Notes under the pieces: generated by a model
What the model saw: only the letters and a program-made list of their open reading frames with translations
Databases searched by the model: none
What the model was told of the DNA's origin: nothing
Shown here: positions 32,213 to 42,357 of the stretch, piece by piece
How positions within the stretch are numbered: the first letter of the stretch is position 1
How the letters are laid out: the number at the start of each line of letters is the position of its first letter
From: Chara braunii
Lineage: Eukaryota > Streptophyta > Charophyceae > Charales > Characeae
Length of the DNA: 64,000 nucleotides
Direction: 5' to 3'
NCBI GenBank assembly: GCA_003427395.1
Contig: BFEA01000631.1
Span: 23,828-87,827, forward strand
Made by a program: the position numbers and the translations under genes

Positions 32213-32981
32213 ATGGCGTCGGATGTTCTCAAGAACGACAGCAGGGGTTATGGCAGCGGCGACAGCCCAGGGCCGAAGGGTGATAAGGGCCCTGGGAGAG
32301 GGGGGAAGGACCATCATGAGGAGCAGGAGAAGGAAGGAACAAAAGGAGGGCTAATTGGGAGTCTAGGGCGGACACAGAAGCTACATCGAGTAGCCGTTTC
32401 CATTTACTCTCTGGCGACGTGGCCATCACGATTTGCATCTTCTTGCTGTAGGAAGGTGACAATCGCAGGTGACAAGAAAGCGGCGCTAGAGCGCGAAGGG
32501 GAGCCCTGTGGAATGAGGAGATTCGTCGCGTGGGGGGGATCCCTTCTTCTTGTCGGGGGGCTTGTAGTGGCGTCCTTTTTTATAATCTGTCAGGCAACGA
32601 GGCAGCGAAAGCTGAATACCTTGAAGCAAAAGTGTTCGACTTGGGCAAAAAACATGCGGTACAAGATGGCGACGGCGACGGTTATGGCGAGGATGTCTGT
32701 AGATCTGATAACCTTGCTGCATGTAAATGAAGATGTGATGACGGCAGAAGATTTGGAAAGCTTCACGATGACGGCGGTTTTCTCGAGAGAGCATATTGGA
32801 CACCTCCAGTATGGGGATATCGTTACGGCAGATCAACGAGATTCATATGAATACAAGCTCGGGAGAAAGATATATGACGTTGAGACGTTGGAACCCTCGC
32901 CCAGAGCCGAGGTGTATTGCCCAATCTTCTTCTCAGAGAAGGGCAAGGATTACCTCCCCCCTGGTGCAAATGCCTTCTCTG
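32213..32981 (+). CDS. CHASE-domain receptor (histidine-kinase-like), exon 1
   Basis: ATG at 32213 opens 256 codons up to a donor CTG|GTAACT, so the exon ends at 32981. Residues 1-100 are polar and Gly/Lys-rich. Residues 104-128 are a hydrophobic transmembrane helix (FVAWGGSLLLVGGLVVASFF). Residues 130-256 look like the start of a CHASE domain: a CxxxAxxM-type pre-helix, DLITLLH, EDLESFTMTAVFSREHIG, QRDSYEYKLGRKIYD, EPSP and YCPIFF, the last aligning with the YAPVIF of plant cytokinin receptors. In that family the CHASE domain lies outside the membrane, binds cytokinin and controls a histidine kinase. The kinase exons would lie past the N gap. The residues are diverged, so ligand binding is uncertain. 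An in-frame ATG at 32093 is an alternative start. It is the best candidate for a host gene in the window. Confidence 0.55.
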
Positions 32982-33028
32982 GTAACTCAACACACCCTGC
33001 CTCCCTTCATATGTCTCATAGTTACCTC

Positions 33029-33095
<67 letters not shown>
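32982..33095 (+). other. Start of intron with (CT)n tract
   Basis: After the GTAACT donor, the sequence goes through about 48 bp and then a pure CT run (33033-33095) that ends at the gap. The ORF that reads on through CT and N is not real. Confidence 0.55.
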
Positions 33096-33815
33096 NNNNN
33101 NNNNNNNNNNNNNNNNNNNNNNNNNNNNNNNNNNNNNNNNNNNNNNNNNNNNNNNNNNNNNNNNNNNNNNNNNNNNNNNNNNNNNNNNNNNNNNNNNNNN
33201 NNNNNNNNNNNNNNNNNNNNNNNNNNNNNNNNNNNNNNNNNNNNNNNNNNNNNNNNNNNNNNNNNNNNNNNNNNNNNNNNNNNNNNNNNNNNNNNNNNNN
33301 NNNNNNNNNNNNNNNNNNNNNNNNNNNNNNNNNNNNNNNNNNNNNNNNNNNNNNNNNNNNNNNNNNNNNNNNNNNNNNNNNNNNNNNNNNNNNNNNNNNN
33401 NNNNNNNNNNNNNNNNNNNNNNNNNNNNNNNNNNNNNNNNNNNNNNNNNNNNNNNNNNNNNNNNNNNNNNNNNNNNNNNNNNNNNNNNNNNNNNNNNNNN
33501 NNNNNNNNNNNNNNNNNNNNNNNNNNNNNNNNNNNNNNNNNNNNNNNNNNNNNNNNNNNNNNNNNNNNNNNNNNNNNNNNNNNNNNNNNNNNNNNNNNNN
33601 NNNNNNNNNNNNNNNNNNNNNNNNNNNNNNNNNNNNNNNNNNNNNNNNNNNNNNNNNNNNNNNNNNNNNNNNNNNNNNNNNNNNNNNNNNNNNNNNNNNN
33701 NNNNNNNNNNNNNNNNNNNNNNNNNNNNNNNNNNNNNNNNNNNNNNNNNNNNNNNNNNNNNNNNNNNNNNNNNNNNNNNNNNNNNNNNNNNNNNNNNNNN
33801 NNNNNNNNNNNNNNN
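33096..33815. other. Assembly gap (720 N)
   Basis: All N. It begins inside a CT microsatellite, so the true gap size is an estimate. Confidence 1.
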
Positions 33816-33904
33816 GACAGAGTGCATTTGCATAGACACACCGCACACTCCACGTGCTACTTCGTGTAGCATGAACCAGGCGGGCTGAGTATGTTGTTCG
33901 GGCC

Positions 33905-34060
33905 CAGCCTGCTCCAAATGCAGGTCAGGGATGGATTTGGCCCGGGCCTGGTCTAAACTGCAGGCTCGGACCTGGTCCAAACTGCAGGTCAGGGATGGAT
34001 TAGGCATGATCCCTGAATCTGGCGGGGGGCCTGGTCCAAACTGAAGGTCAGGGGCATAGA
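33905..34060. repeat. Minisatellite (CTGGTCCAAACTGCAGGTCAGG)
   Basis: About four diverged units of 30-60 bp sharing CCTGGTCCAAACTGxAGGTCAGGGATGGATT. Confidence 0.7.
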
Positions 34061-34077
34061 GCATCATAAAACGTCAG

Positions 34078-34396
34078 AAGTCTCAAGCTGCAGGGCTAGA
34101 AGGAGCAGAAACAGAAAACTGTGGCGGGTTGAACGTACAGCTGGAAACGGAGCGAAACAGAAATCCTCCGCGGCTCCAAGCAGCGGTTTCTGCTGGGGCC
34201 AATAGGAGGAAAACGGCAAGTTGAGGGGTTGAGAGAGGTGGTGTACAAGGGCCGGCGGAAGTCTCAAGCTGCAGGGCTAAAAGGAGCAGAGCGAAACAGA
34301 AAACCTCGGCGGCTCCAAGCTGTGGTTTCTGCTGGGGGGCAGTAGGAGAAAAAGAGCAAGTTGAGGGGTTGAGAGAGGTGGTGTACAAGGGCCGGC
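34078..34396. repeat. Tandem duplication, unit about 140-180 bp
   Basis: 34078-34257 and 34258-34396 both begin with the motif AAGTCTCAAGCTGCAGGGCT and end GGTGTACAAGGGCCGGC. The second copy has an internal deletion. Non-coding. Confidence 0.75.
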
Positions 34397-34515
34397 TAGA
34401 AAAATCGGGGTTATCCCACCTGCAAGAGCTTTTCAAACATCGTTGGCACGGCACTTGCGTTTCAGGAATGGACTACAATAGAAATGTGTCTATAAGAAAA
34501 TCTTAGACATGGATG

Positions 34516-34523
34516 ATTACGAC

Positions 34524-34566
<43 letters not shown>
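34516..34566. repeat. (GAT)n microsatellite
   Basis: About 17 GAT units. Confidence 0.9.
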
Positions 34567-35115
34567 GGGTATTTATCTAGAAAGTGCTTGTCATAATTCT
34601 GATGAAAATGACGTGAAGAAGCAGGGCAGTGATTATCTGATGAGCATGATAGATTGTGTAGGGGATGGTGATGACGGTGGTGCTCAGTCTATTTTCGTCT
34701 TGTTTCATTTTTTTGTTGTTGTTTATTTATAGGAGACCCAGTTCGGTTTCTAGTTGGGCCCAAGGCAACCTGGTTTTGTTTTTTGGTTTTGGGGCAGACT
34801 GGAGATTCATCTGGGTCTTGCGTGACCCGGGGCCATGTCCGACTTGCAGGAGTACTAAACTAGGATTAGGACACTCGGTACTGTGCCGCAGTTGATAGAG
34901 CCATTGATTCCGTTTCAATCGAATGGTCAGGAAAATTAGTTGGATTTATTAGGTCATAATAAGAAGCATGGACTGAACAAATTGGCATCCTCCCATTGGC
35001 GGACACTTTTTGGAATTAATTATCTCCCTGCGGCTTTTGGCTGTTTTTTTTTTTCTTTTCTTGCATGGCGTGTGGTACGCTAGAACGCAGAAACCCCTTG
35101 GGCATGGAGATGTCA

Positions 35116-35490
35116 ATGGCAGGCATTTTGTGAAGAGCGAAATGATGTGGCCAGCATTTGCGTTGCCAAATGGTGGTCTGCACGCGAGTGCAGGGTGCAC
35201 GTCAGGTGACAGTGCAGCCCAAAAGTGTGGGCCAGATGCGGTTTGGACATCCTTTTTCATTATTATCTCTTTGCATTCCCAGTTTTTTTCTTTTCTTTTC
35301 ATGGCAGGCATTTTCTGAAGAGCGAAATGATGCAGCCAGCATTTGCGTTGCCAAATGGTGGGCTGCCCATAAGTGCAGGGTGCATGTCAGGTGACAGTGC
35401 AGCCCAAAAGTGTGGGCCAGATGCGGTTTGGAGTCTTTGGACAACCTTTTTCATTATTATCTCTTTGCATTTCCTTTTTTTTTTTTTTTC
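35116..35490. repeat. Tandem duplication, period about 185 bp
   Basis: Two copies share TGGCAGGCATTTT, AAGAGCGAAATGATG, CATTTGCGTTGCCAAATGG, AAAAGTGTGGGCCAGATGCG and a T-rich end. A weaker third relative begins near 35010. Non-coding. Confidence 0.75.
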
Positions 35491-35519
35491 ACCCACATGA
35501 TCACTGCACGCAGCTACAC

Positions 35520-36565
35520 CACAGGTTAAGAAACTAGAATTAATCTGCATCTAGTGGGACAAGACCCCGGGTTCCTTGAATTTAGACTGCTTGGTGGCCA
35601 AGTACGGAACAGTCTAATGTGAATATGCCCTGTAAATGCCCGCAGTGGATCTGAGGAGATATGAAAGGTTAGATTGTGATTGTGGTGAAGGTTAGTAGAG
35701 ACAGTGGGGCAAGGAGGAGTTGGCATGGTGAGGGAGTCACAGCGTCCCTTCGCCCCTCGGGCCCTCGGTGAAAGCCAAATCTCAAGGGGAGACTCGCCCG
35801 AGGATTTTCCTTGATGTATCTGACGGCAGTTACGTCCAGACCTGAATTGCATCTGACAGAAAGAGTCGAAGAAGTCCTGGTGTGCGTATGTGTCCTCATT
35901 GAGAAAGCCGTGGGAACTTACCTGTGAAAGCAATAGCTCCTTGAGCTCCCCTTCTTTTTTAACCTGGGCCGGTACATTCAATGCTGGAGGGCTGTAGAAA
36001 AACTGCCTTCCTGACCAACGCTGCAGTTTTTTTTTTCTCTTTTTTCTNCCCCCCCCCCCCCCCCCCCCCCCCCATAATTAGAGCCTTACTATTCCAACAA
36101 AGCTTGAGGTCGGGGACCGCACAATTCAACCTGGATACTGAGAGCATTACTCAGCTTGGCTTGGCAGCAAAACGCTCACAGAAAGTTAGAAACAACATAC
36201 CAAGCAAACGATCAGACACTTCGCAGCTCCTAACATACCTGCCTGTCTAGGCCTATTGCCCTACTCTGATTGCCAGCCTACCCTTCACTAACCTACCTAA
36301 TACACAGGTCTAATCCGGCCTGACACCGGCCTCTTCGACCGATTGGAACCAAGGTTTCATGTAACCCCTGGCACTCTCCACCCTGCACTCCTGTATGACC
36401 TCCTGCAGCCCAAACCACGAAAGGAGTGCCCTGGTTCGACCTATGTGCAACAACCTACCCTACAGCTACTCCTGGCACTCTCCATCCTCCACCCCTGTAT
36501 GACCTCGTGCAGCCCAAACCATGAACCGAGTGCCCTGGTGTGACCTATGTGCTACAACCTACCCT
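35520..36565. other. No gene; poly(C) run and a 104-bp tandem repeat
   Basis: A run of 26 C after an N (36048-36074) is probably low-confidence sequence. At 36367-36575 two copies of an about 104-bp unit (CCTGGCACTCTCCA...TGTATGACCTC...CAACCTACCCTAC) lie in tandem. No coding feature is supported. Confidence 0.5.
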
Positions 36566-36569
36566 ACTG

Positions 36570-37478
36570 CTAGTACTACCCCTCTAACAATCCGGACAGA
36601 TCCAGTCTCCACTCCTGTGAGATCTGCACAAAATGACTGCTCCGGGCCCAAGTACCTTGAACCACCTCAGAGTCGACCCTGACCGTTCTTCCACCAGCCA
36701 GCTTGGACTTCGTTTCTGAGCAAGGATTTGAACATCCTTTCCGCCTGGATATCTGACAGGCCCTGGCCTTGAAATCTCTGATCATTGCAATCAGCCCAGA
36801 TCAACCACAGCATGACCGCTCTGCACACTTGTGCCACGTATCCCCATCCCTGTCCGCTGCGATACCTTCTGGCCGAGTGCCAATCAGGACCCACCTTTCC
36901 CCGATCAAGTCTTGCCTCCCAGAGATCATACACTAGAAGGTAAACCACCACTTCCAGCATTTGGAGGACTTCGCGTAGGACCACCAAAGATGGTCCATGG
37001 TCTCAAAGACCCAGTTGCATCGTCCACAAGCCTCCTTAACTAACATTTCTTTCCATCTCAACCATCTTGCCACAAGGACAGCTTGGTGTGACTGCAGCCA
37101 TAACAGAGACACCATCTTCTGGGAGGGAATTAGCGTGAGTTGGGGGACCAGAGTTCTTGCAGTTCTTTTTCTGTAGGCGGTTTGATGTGAGGTAAACTCT
37201 TTTCCCATTTTCCACTGACCGCCCTGCTAATCTTCTTTCTGTGTGACCGCCTCCCTGTTCCTAATCCTTCTGACTGTTTTTTTAAATCCCAGGTTACGCC
37301 CTCCCTTTGCTTCCACCCCGACCTGGTTTGGTCGATCCGCAGGTCTGCTGTCGGAGCTCCACTTGCAATCAGCACGTAACGAGTTGATCGTACTGGCTGA
37401 GTCACTTCAAGACTCTCAACTTTTTTTTTTTTTTCTCAACTTTTTTTTTGTCAAGCTCGCTGTGCCGTAGCAGGAGAT
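36570..37478 (-). pseudogene. LINE G, ORF2 C-terminal part (left of gypsy insertion)
   Basis: Minus-strand frames with shifts encode WDLKKQSEG, AVSGKWEKSLP, then MVSLLWLQSHQAVLVARWLRW, KEACGRCNWVFETMDHLWW, a CxxC...H zinc motif of the LINE C-terminus (zf-RVT type), and AVMLWLIWADCNDQRF at the end. This is the 3' continuation of the fragment at 46470-46810: the gypsy element sits exactly between them and AACAC is duplicated at the join. The family differs from LINEs A-E. Frameshifts make it inactive. Confidence 0.65.
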
Positions 37479-37483
37479 AACAC

Positions 37484-38420
37484 TGCAAGGAAGATGCGCA
37501 TTAGCAAACTCCAGCAATCAAACAGCATCATACATATGAGTCCAGATAGTCTTGACCTTGAACCAACAGCAGAAATGCATCACGAGATTCACCAAATAAG
37601 AACACACCAATAGTTCGTAATTGACAATGCTGAAATAGTCTCTCATCATCATCAACGAAGAACAAGAGTTGATATCCTATTGGCGCTCGGCGCCCAGACT
37701 ACATGTGGCAGATCCTATCTAGCCTAATACTACAATGCCGATGTTGACAACAACACCTTCCTGAAGTACGAGCATACTGCGGACAATGCCGCACGCTTCC
37801 AGCACCAGGTATGTCTCTCGCAACACTCACAACCCCGATCCACACCACACAGATGCCACTAGCACCCAAGGACCACCCTGCGCCACACCCAGCTTACAGC
37901 GGAGCAGCTCGGCTATGGCTGCCCGCTCGTTCCTGCTCGCCCGTGAGAGCGTGAGTGCCAGCCAGCCAGCAAATAGCGCAGCAGCGCTCGCGCAGCATGC
38001 AGCCAGCACCCGAATGCCGAATGAGGAGGCAGGCCCTTCCCTATATCGAAGTGGCCTGCCTGCGTCCAGTCCAGGAACTGTCTCTTATACACATCTAGAT
38101 GTGTATAAGAGACAGGGTAGGCACAGGCCCAGACCTCACACGCAGGCCCAGGGCCTGATGGTTGCATGTGCCCAACTGCCCTTGGCCTGCTTACGGCCTT
38201 TCCCACGCGTCTGGCCCAGGTCACCATTCAGATACATTTGCAAAATATGGCCTGGGCCTGGGCGCCTTCAACCAACTGGCGCAGCGCAACTGTCTNAATT
38301 TCACCAGTTGCGGGGTACCCTGAAAATCGAGGCCCTGAGGGCCTGTCGCGCCTGCCTTCACTTAGGGCGGCCGACATACTGCAAAAAGGGCCCCGAGGGG
38401 GCTGAGCGGGCGTAGCCTCA
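37484..38420 (-). repeat. 3' LTR of the gypsy element
   Basis: Runs from TGCAAGG at 37484 to GCCTCA at 38420 on the plus strand, i.e. TGAGGCTACGCCCG...CCTTGCA on its own strand. It contains the adapter artefact at 38078-38115, which replaces 16 bp present in the other LTR. Corrected length is about 915 bp. Confidence 0.92.
38078..38115. other. Mate-pair junction adapter left in the assembly
   Basis: The same 38-bp mosaic-end palindrome as at 23570-23607. The matching position of the other LTR reads GCTTCCAGTAGGCCCC between GTCCAGGAA and GGTAGGCAC, which shows that genomic bases were replaced by adapter. Confidence 0.95.
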
Positions 38421-38433
38421 CATTCCCTCCTCC
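38421..38433 (-). promoter_or_regulatory. Polypurine tract of the gypsy element
   Basis: GGAGGAGGGAATG on the minus strand lies directly before the 3' LTR. It would prime plus-strand DNA synthesis. It also encodes the last residues of pol (EEGM), and the stop codon TGA is made by the first three bases of the LTR. Confidence 0.75.
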
Positions 38434-40740
38434 ATATCTTCGTTATCCTGAGCCATCTGGCGCTTTCCTTTCAATACATCCTTCTCATAGCGGGCAACGA
38501 TTTGAGGAGCGGTCTGCATCAATTCCTCCCGAGTAAACCAGCGGTCCTCCTTCGGATCTGTGTGATGTCTGAAGTGGACACGAAACTGCAGCTTTGGCTT
38601 TGGAGGACGTCCCCTTCCCGGAGGCTTCTGAACAGGCATCTCCCTGTGGTCGACGATATCATCGATGTCGACTTCTCTGTCCATGGTTGGGGGCAGCATT
38701 GATCGACGAGAGGGAAACTGATCAGTTTCCTCGAACGCAGCGAGCTTAGAGGCGTGAAAGACTGGGTAAGTTATGAGGTGAACAGGGATACGGATGACAT
38801 AAGATGGACCATCAGTATCTGTCCCTACTACGTCTAAAACTTCCCAAGGTCCAAAGTACTGAGGCATGAGTTTGCGGGATATCCCAAACTCCTGTCCCAA
38901 TTCTGAAGACTTGACCCAGACTCTATCCCCAACCTGAAATGTAGAAGGGCGGCGGTGTTTATTCTTAGATTCTATCATTGCTGCCTGCGCCTTCTGCATG
39001 TGCTCTACAGCCTCCTGTATTTTCCGTTTGTAACAATAAGCGAACTCCAAAGTGCCTGGTGCAACAGTTGGCTGGTTATTAGGAAGTAGGAAGTCTAAGG
39101 GCAGTCTAGGCCTAAAGGTAAGCTGTAGACTGTTAGGACTTACCCCGGTAGCGCTGTGTACAACGTTATTGTACAGACTGGCGACAAGAGCAAGCTTCTC
39201 GTCCCAATCCACCTGGTTGGGCTTAATGTAATGCCTCAACAGGTGTTGAACAGCGCGGTTCATCTGTTCAGCCTGGCCGTTTGCTTCTGGATGGTTTCCA
39301 GAAGTCATTTGCAATTGAGTTCCCTGTTCAGCTGCAGCAGCCTTCCATAACTCACTTGCAAATCTGACATCCCTGTCACTTACAATAGACTTAGGCAATC
39401 CAAAATCCCTCACCCAGTTCTCTTTGAACAGCCTAATTACATACTCGGTCTTCACTGTTTCCGGCATGGCTATTAACCTAGCATACTTACTAAACCTATC
39501 CACGATGATGAAGATCTGCCTCATCCCACTCTTGCTGGTGACCAGCGTATCCATGAAATCCATGGACAAGCTTTCACCCGGCCTTTCCGGAATCGGAAGG
39601 GGCTTGAGCAGCCCAAGAGGAGCCTGAGTACGGGGCTTGTCTCGTTGGCAAACTTGACAAGTTTCCACGTACAGCTTAGCATCTTTTAACATCGTGGGCC
39701 ACCAGAACCTTTGCAGCAAATTGGCTGCGGTCTTCTTGTACCCAAAATGGCCGGTGGCATCATGACACTCGCCTAAAAACAGACTACGCAAAGACTCTTT
39801 ATCAGGGACACACAAACGTTTATTCCCTTCCTTCTCGAGAAACAGCAAGCCATTGACCAACTCAAACTCGGCTGAAGTTTGTTTATCCTTCGTCTCGAGT
39901 CTGCGTATGATCTCAGACATAAACTGGTCCTCTCGATAGGCTTCCACCAAGGATCGAGTGACATCATCCGTAAGATCGTACTTAGTAATCAGCGCACCTG
40001 AGAAGTCAGGTCTACGCGACAAGGCATCAACAACCTTGTTGTACTCACCCTTGATGTACTGAGGGTCAAAGTCATACTGCTCAATGACTTCTATCCAACG
40101 CTTCAATGCGTCAGAGAGTACAGGCTGAGTTCTCATCCATCTCAAGGTCTGATGATCAGTCCTGAGGATGAAGAACCTCCCAAGGAGATAGTGTCTCCAA
40201 TGGGGCAGCGCCTTGAACACCGCATAGAGTTCTTTCTCATAAGTGGACTTGGCCAACTTCTGAGACGGCATTTTCTTGGACATGTACTTAACAGGCCTCA
40301 ACTTTGGCCCCTACTGCTGCGCAAGCACGACGCCAATGCCATATTGGCTAGCATCCGTGGTTACTATAAACGGCTTATCAGGATCGGGAAGTTTCAAAAC
40401 TTCATAATGCGTTAGTGCATGCTTCAGATGTCTGAAAGCAGCCTCGCACTCATCTGTCCACTCCCACGGGGTATCAAGGCGGGTCAGATCAGTCAAAGGA
40501 GCGGCCACTACGCTATAGTTCTTTACAAAAGTCCGGTAGTAGCCTGTCATTCCTAAGAAAGGTCTCATCTCAGTCACAGACTGAGGTCGTGGCCAATCAC
40601 GAATGTTGGCCACCTTCGCGTCATCGGGCTTCAACCCTTCCGCGGAGATCTCATGACCCAAGTACAAGACACGGGTGCGCCCAAACTCGCACTTCTCACA
40701 GTTGATCTTGAACTTGTGCTGTCGCAGGAGACTAAGGACT

Positions 40741-40887
40741 TTGTCCAAGTGTGCAACGTGCTCCTCGACAGTCTTACTAAAAATAAGTATGTCATCGAGG
40801 TACACGATGACAANTTGTCCAAGTGTGCAACGTGCTCCTCGACAGTCTTACTAAAAATAAGTATGTCATCGAGGTACACGATGACAA
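40741..40887. other. Exact 73-bp duplication around a single N, breaks pol
   Basis: 40741-40813 equals 40815-40887 with N at 40814. It falls on the RT YLDD motif, so the motif is read twice. 74 extra bases shift the frame, and deleting them rejoins the two pol frames exactly. Confidence 0.92.
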
Positions 40888-42357
40888 ACTTATCCAAGTA
40901 GTCATGGAATATCCGATTCATAGCGTGCTGAAAGGTGCCAAGAGCATTGCACAGGCCAAAAGGCATCACCACAAACTCGTATAGACCGTACCTGGTCTGA
41001 AATGCAGTTTTGTGTTGATCCTCGGGCCAGATTGCAATCTGATGGTACCCGGACTTCAGATCTATCTTACTGAAGTACCGACACCCTTGCACTCTATCTA
41101 GCAGATCGTCGATGCGCGGTAGGGGCTCTCTGTTCTTTACAGTGATGGCATTGAGACCCCTATAATCAATGCACATCCTGAGAGTGCCCTCCTTCTTCTT
41201 AGGTACGAATAGTACTGGAGATTCGTAAGGAGAGACACTCGGTCGGATCCAACCCTTCTCTACGAGTTCCTTGAGTTGGCGGCGAAGCTCATCAAGCTCG
41301 CCTGGAGACATCCGATAGATCCTACCCTTCGGAATACTAGACCCTGGGATAATCTCTATTGCGTGGACGACCTCCCTATCAACAACCCCTGTTGGCTCTT
41401 CTAATAGATCAGGGTACTTGGCAACCACTCCCTCTATCTCCGGCGGCATTTTCACCGGTTCGCCTGCAGCAGAGACATAAACTAAGTACATACCCTCCTC
41501 CTGATGTTGCTTATAGTAGTTATAGAACGCGGCCGCACACATGCATCCATGGGAATCGATCAGACTACTAGCTTTGAACTTGTGTAGTCTGGCGGTCCCT
41601 CCACCTGGCAAAGTGTGTTTGACCACTTTTCGGTCCCAGTCAAACTGAGGCTGTGCCACAGAGAGGTAGTACATACCTAACAAGATATCCATAGGGAGAT
41701 CGTCGCTCACTAGGAATGAGACACGATGCCTCAACTCCCCTCCCGCGAACGGGAACAGGCATTCTACATCCTGAAGGTAGTCATTAACTACCATGCGCTG
41801 TTTGTTGGCACAGGTCGACTCCACAGGTCGACTCAGGCGCTGCACTTGCCCCTGTAAATGCAGTCTCTCAACGCACGCGCGACTAATAAAGTTCCGTGTC
41901 GAGCAAGTGTCATAATAGGCCCCGGCCTTGCGGCCCCCTACGACTATCTCGCTGACGAACATCTCACCCTTCGGGGCTTTAGCTAGTGCCGTCCAAGAAG
42001 CTAGCGGGTCTAGTCTAGACCACTCCTCCTCTAACTCCTTTAAGGACTCAAACACATTCATCGAGCAAAGGGTCGATGGGTCTGAATGCGTTTGCGGGAC
42101 GACAAGGGAATCAGTAGCTTGGACCATGATGCGAGATGGCGAGGGTGTCTCCACCACCTCGTCCCTAGTAGGAACAGCTACTATTCCTACTGGCCTGACG
42201 TGTTTCCCGGAGCAGTGCCTGATGAACTGGCAACATTGCTACCTACGGGAGATGAGGATCCTACCGCCTGCCCCATAGTAGGCGGGATCTTATCGGTGAC
42301 CTTCTTGTTCCTACGTTTGAACTGGTTATGGCCGTATTGACCACAACGGATGCAGGC

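Larger units (their letters stand above)
38418..42210 (-). pseudogene. pol: Gypsy pol: protease, RT, RNase H, integrase, chromodomain
   Basis: From about 42200 the order is a protease with DTCST at the DTG active-site position (Gly replaced by Cys) and [10 protein letters not shown] follows with [24 protein letters not shown] and YLDDILIFS, then RNase H (TTDASQYGIGVVLAQQ, YEKELYAV, TDHQTL). Integrase has HDATGHFG/CQVCQRDK zinc residues and D-D-E in SMDFMDT, VSDRDVRF and HPEANGQAEQ. The tail (DIVDHREMP, FRVHFRHHTDPKEDRWFTREELM) resembles a chromodomain. Breaks: a 73-bp duplication with N at 40741-40887 (artefact; removing 74 bp restores the frame) and TAG at 40311-40313 in RNase H. It ends at 38418. 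Confidence 0.9.

Noticed and set aside
32093-33869. 580-aa and similar ORFs crossing the N gap
   Set aside because: They are mostly X from Ns and Ser-Leu from the CT tract. Only the part up to 32981 is supported.
37786-38415. Plus-strand 209-aa ORF over the LTR containing SYTHLDVYKRQ
   Set aside because: It reads through the adapter artefact and an LTR.
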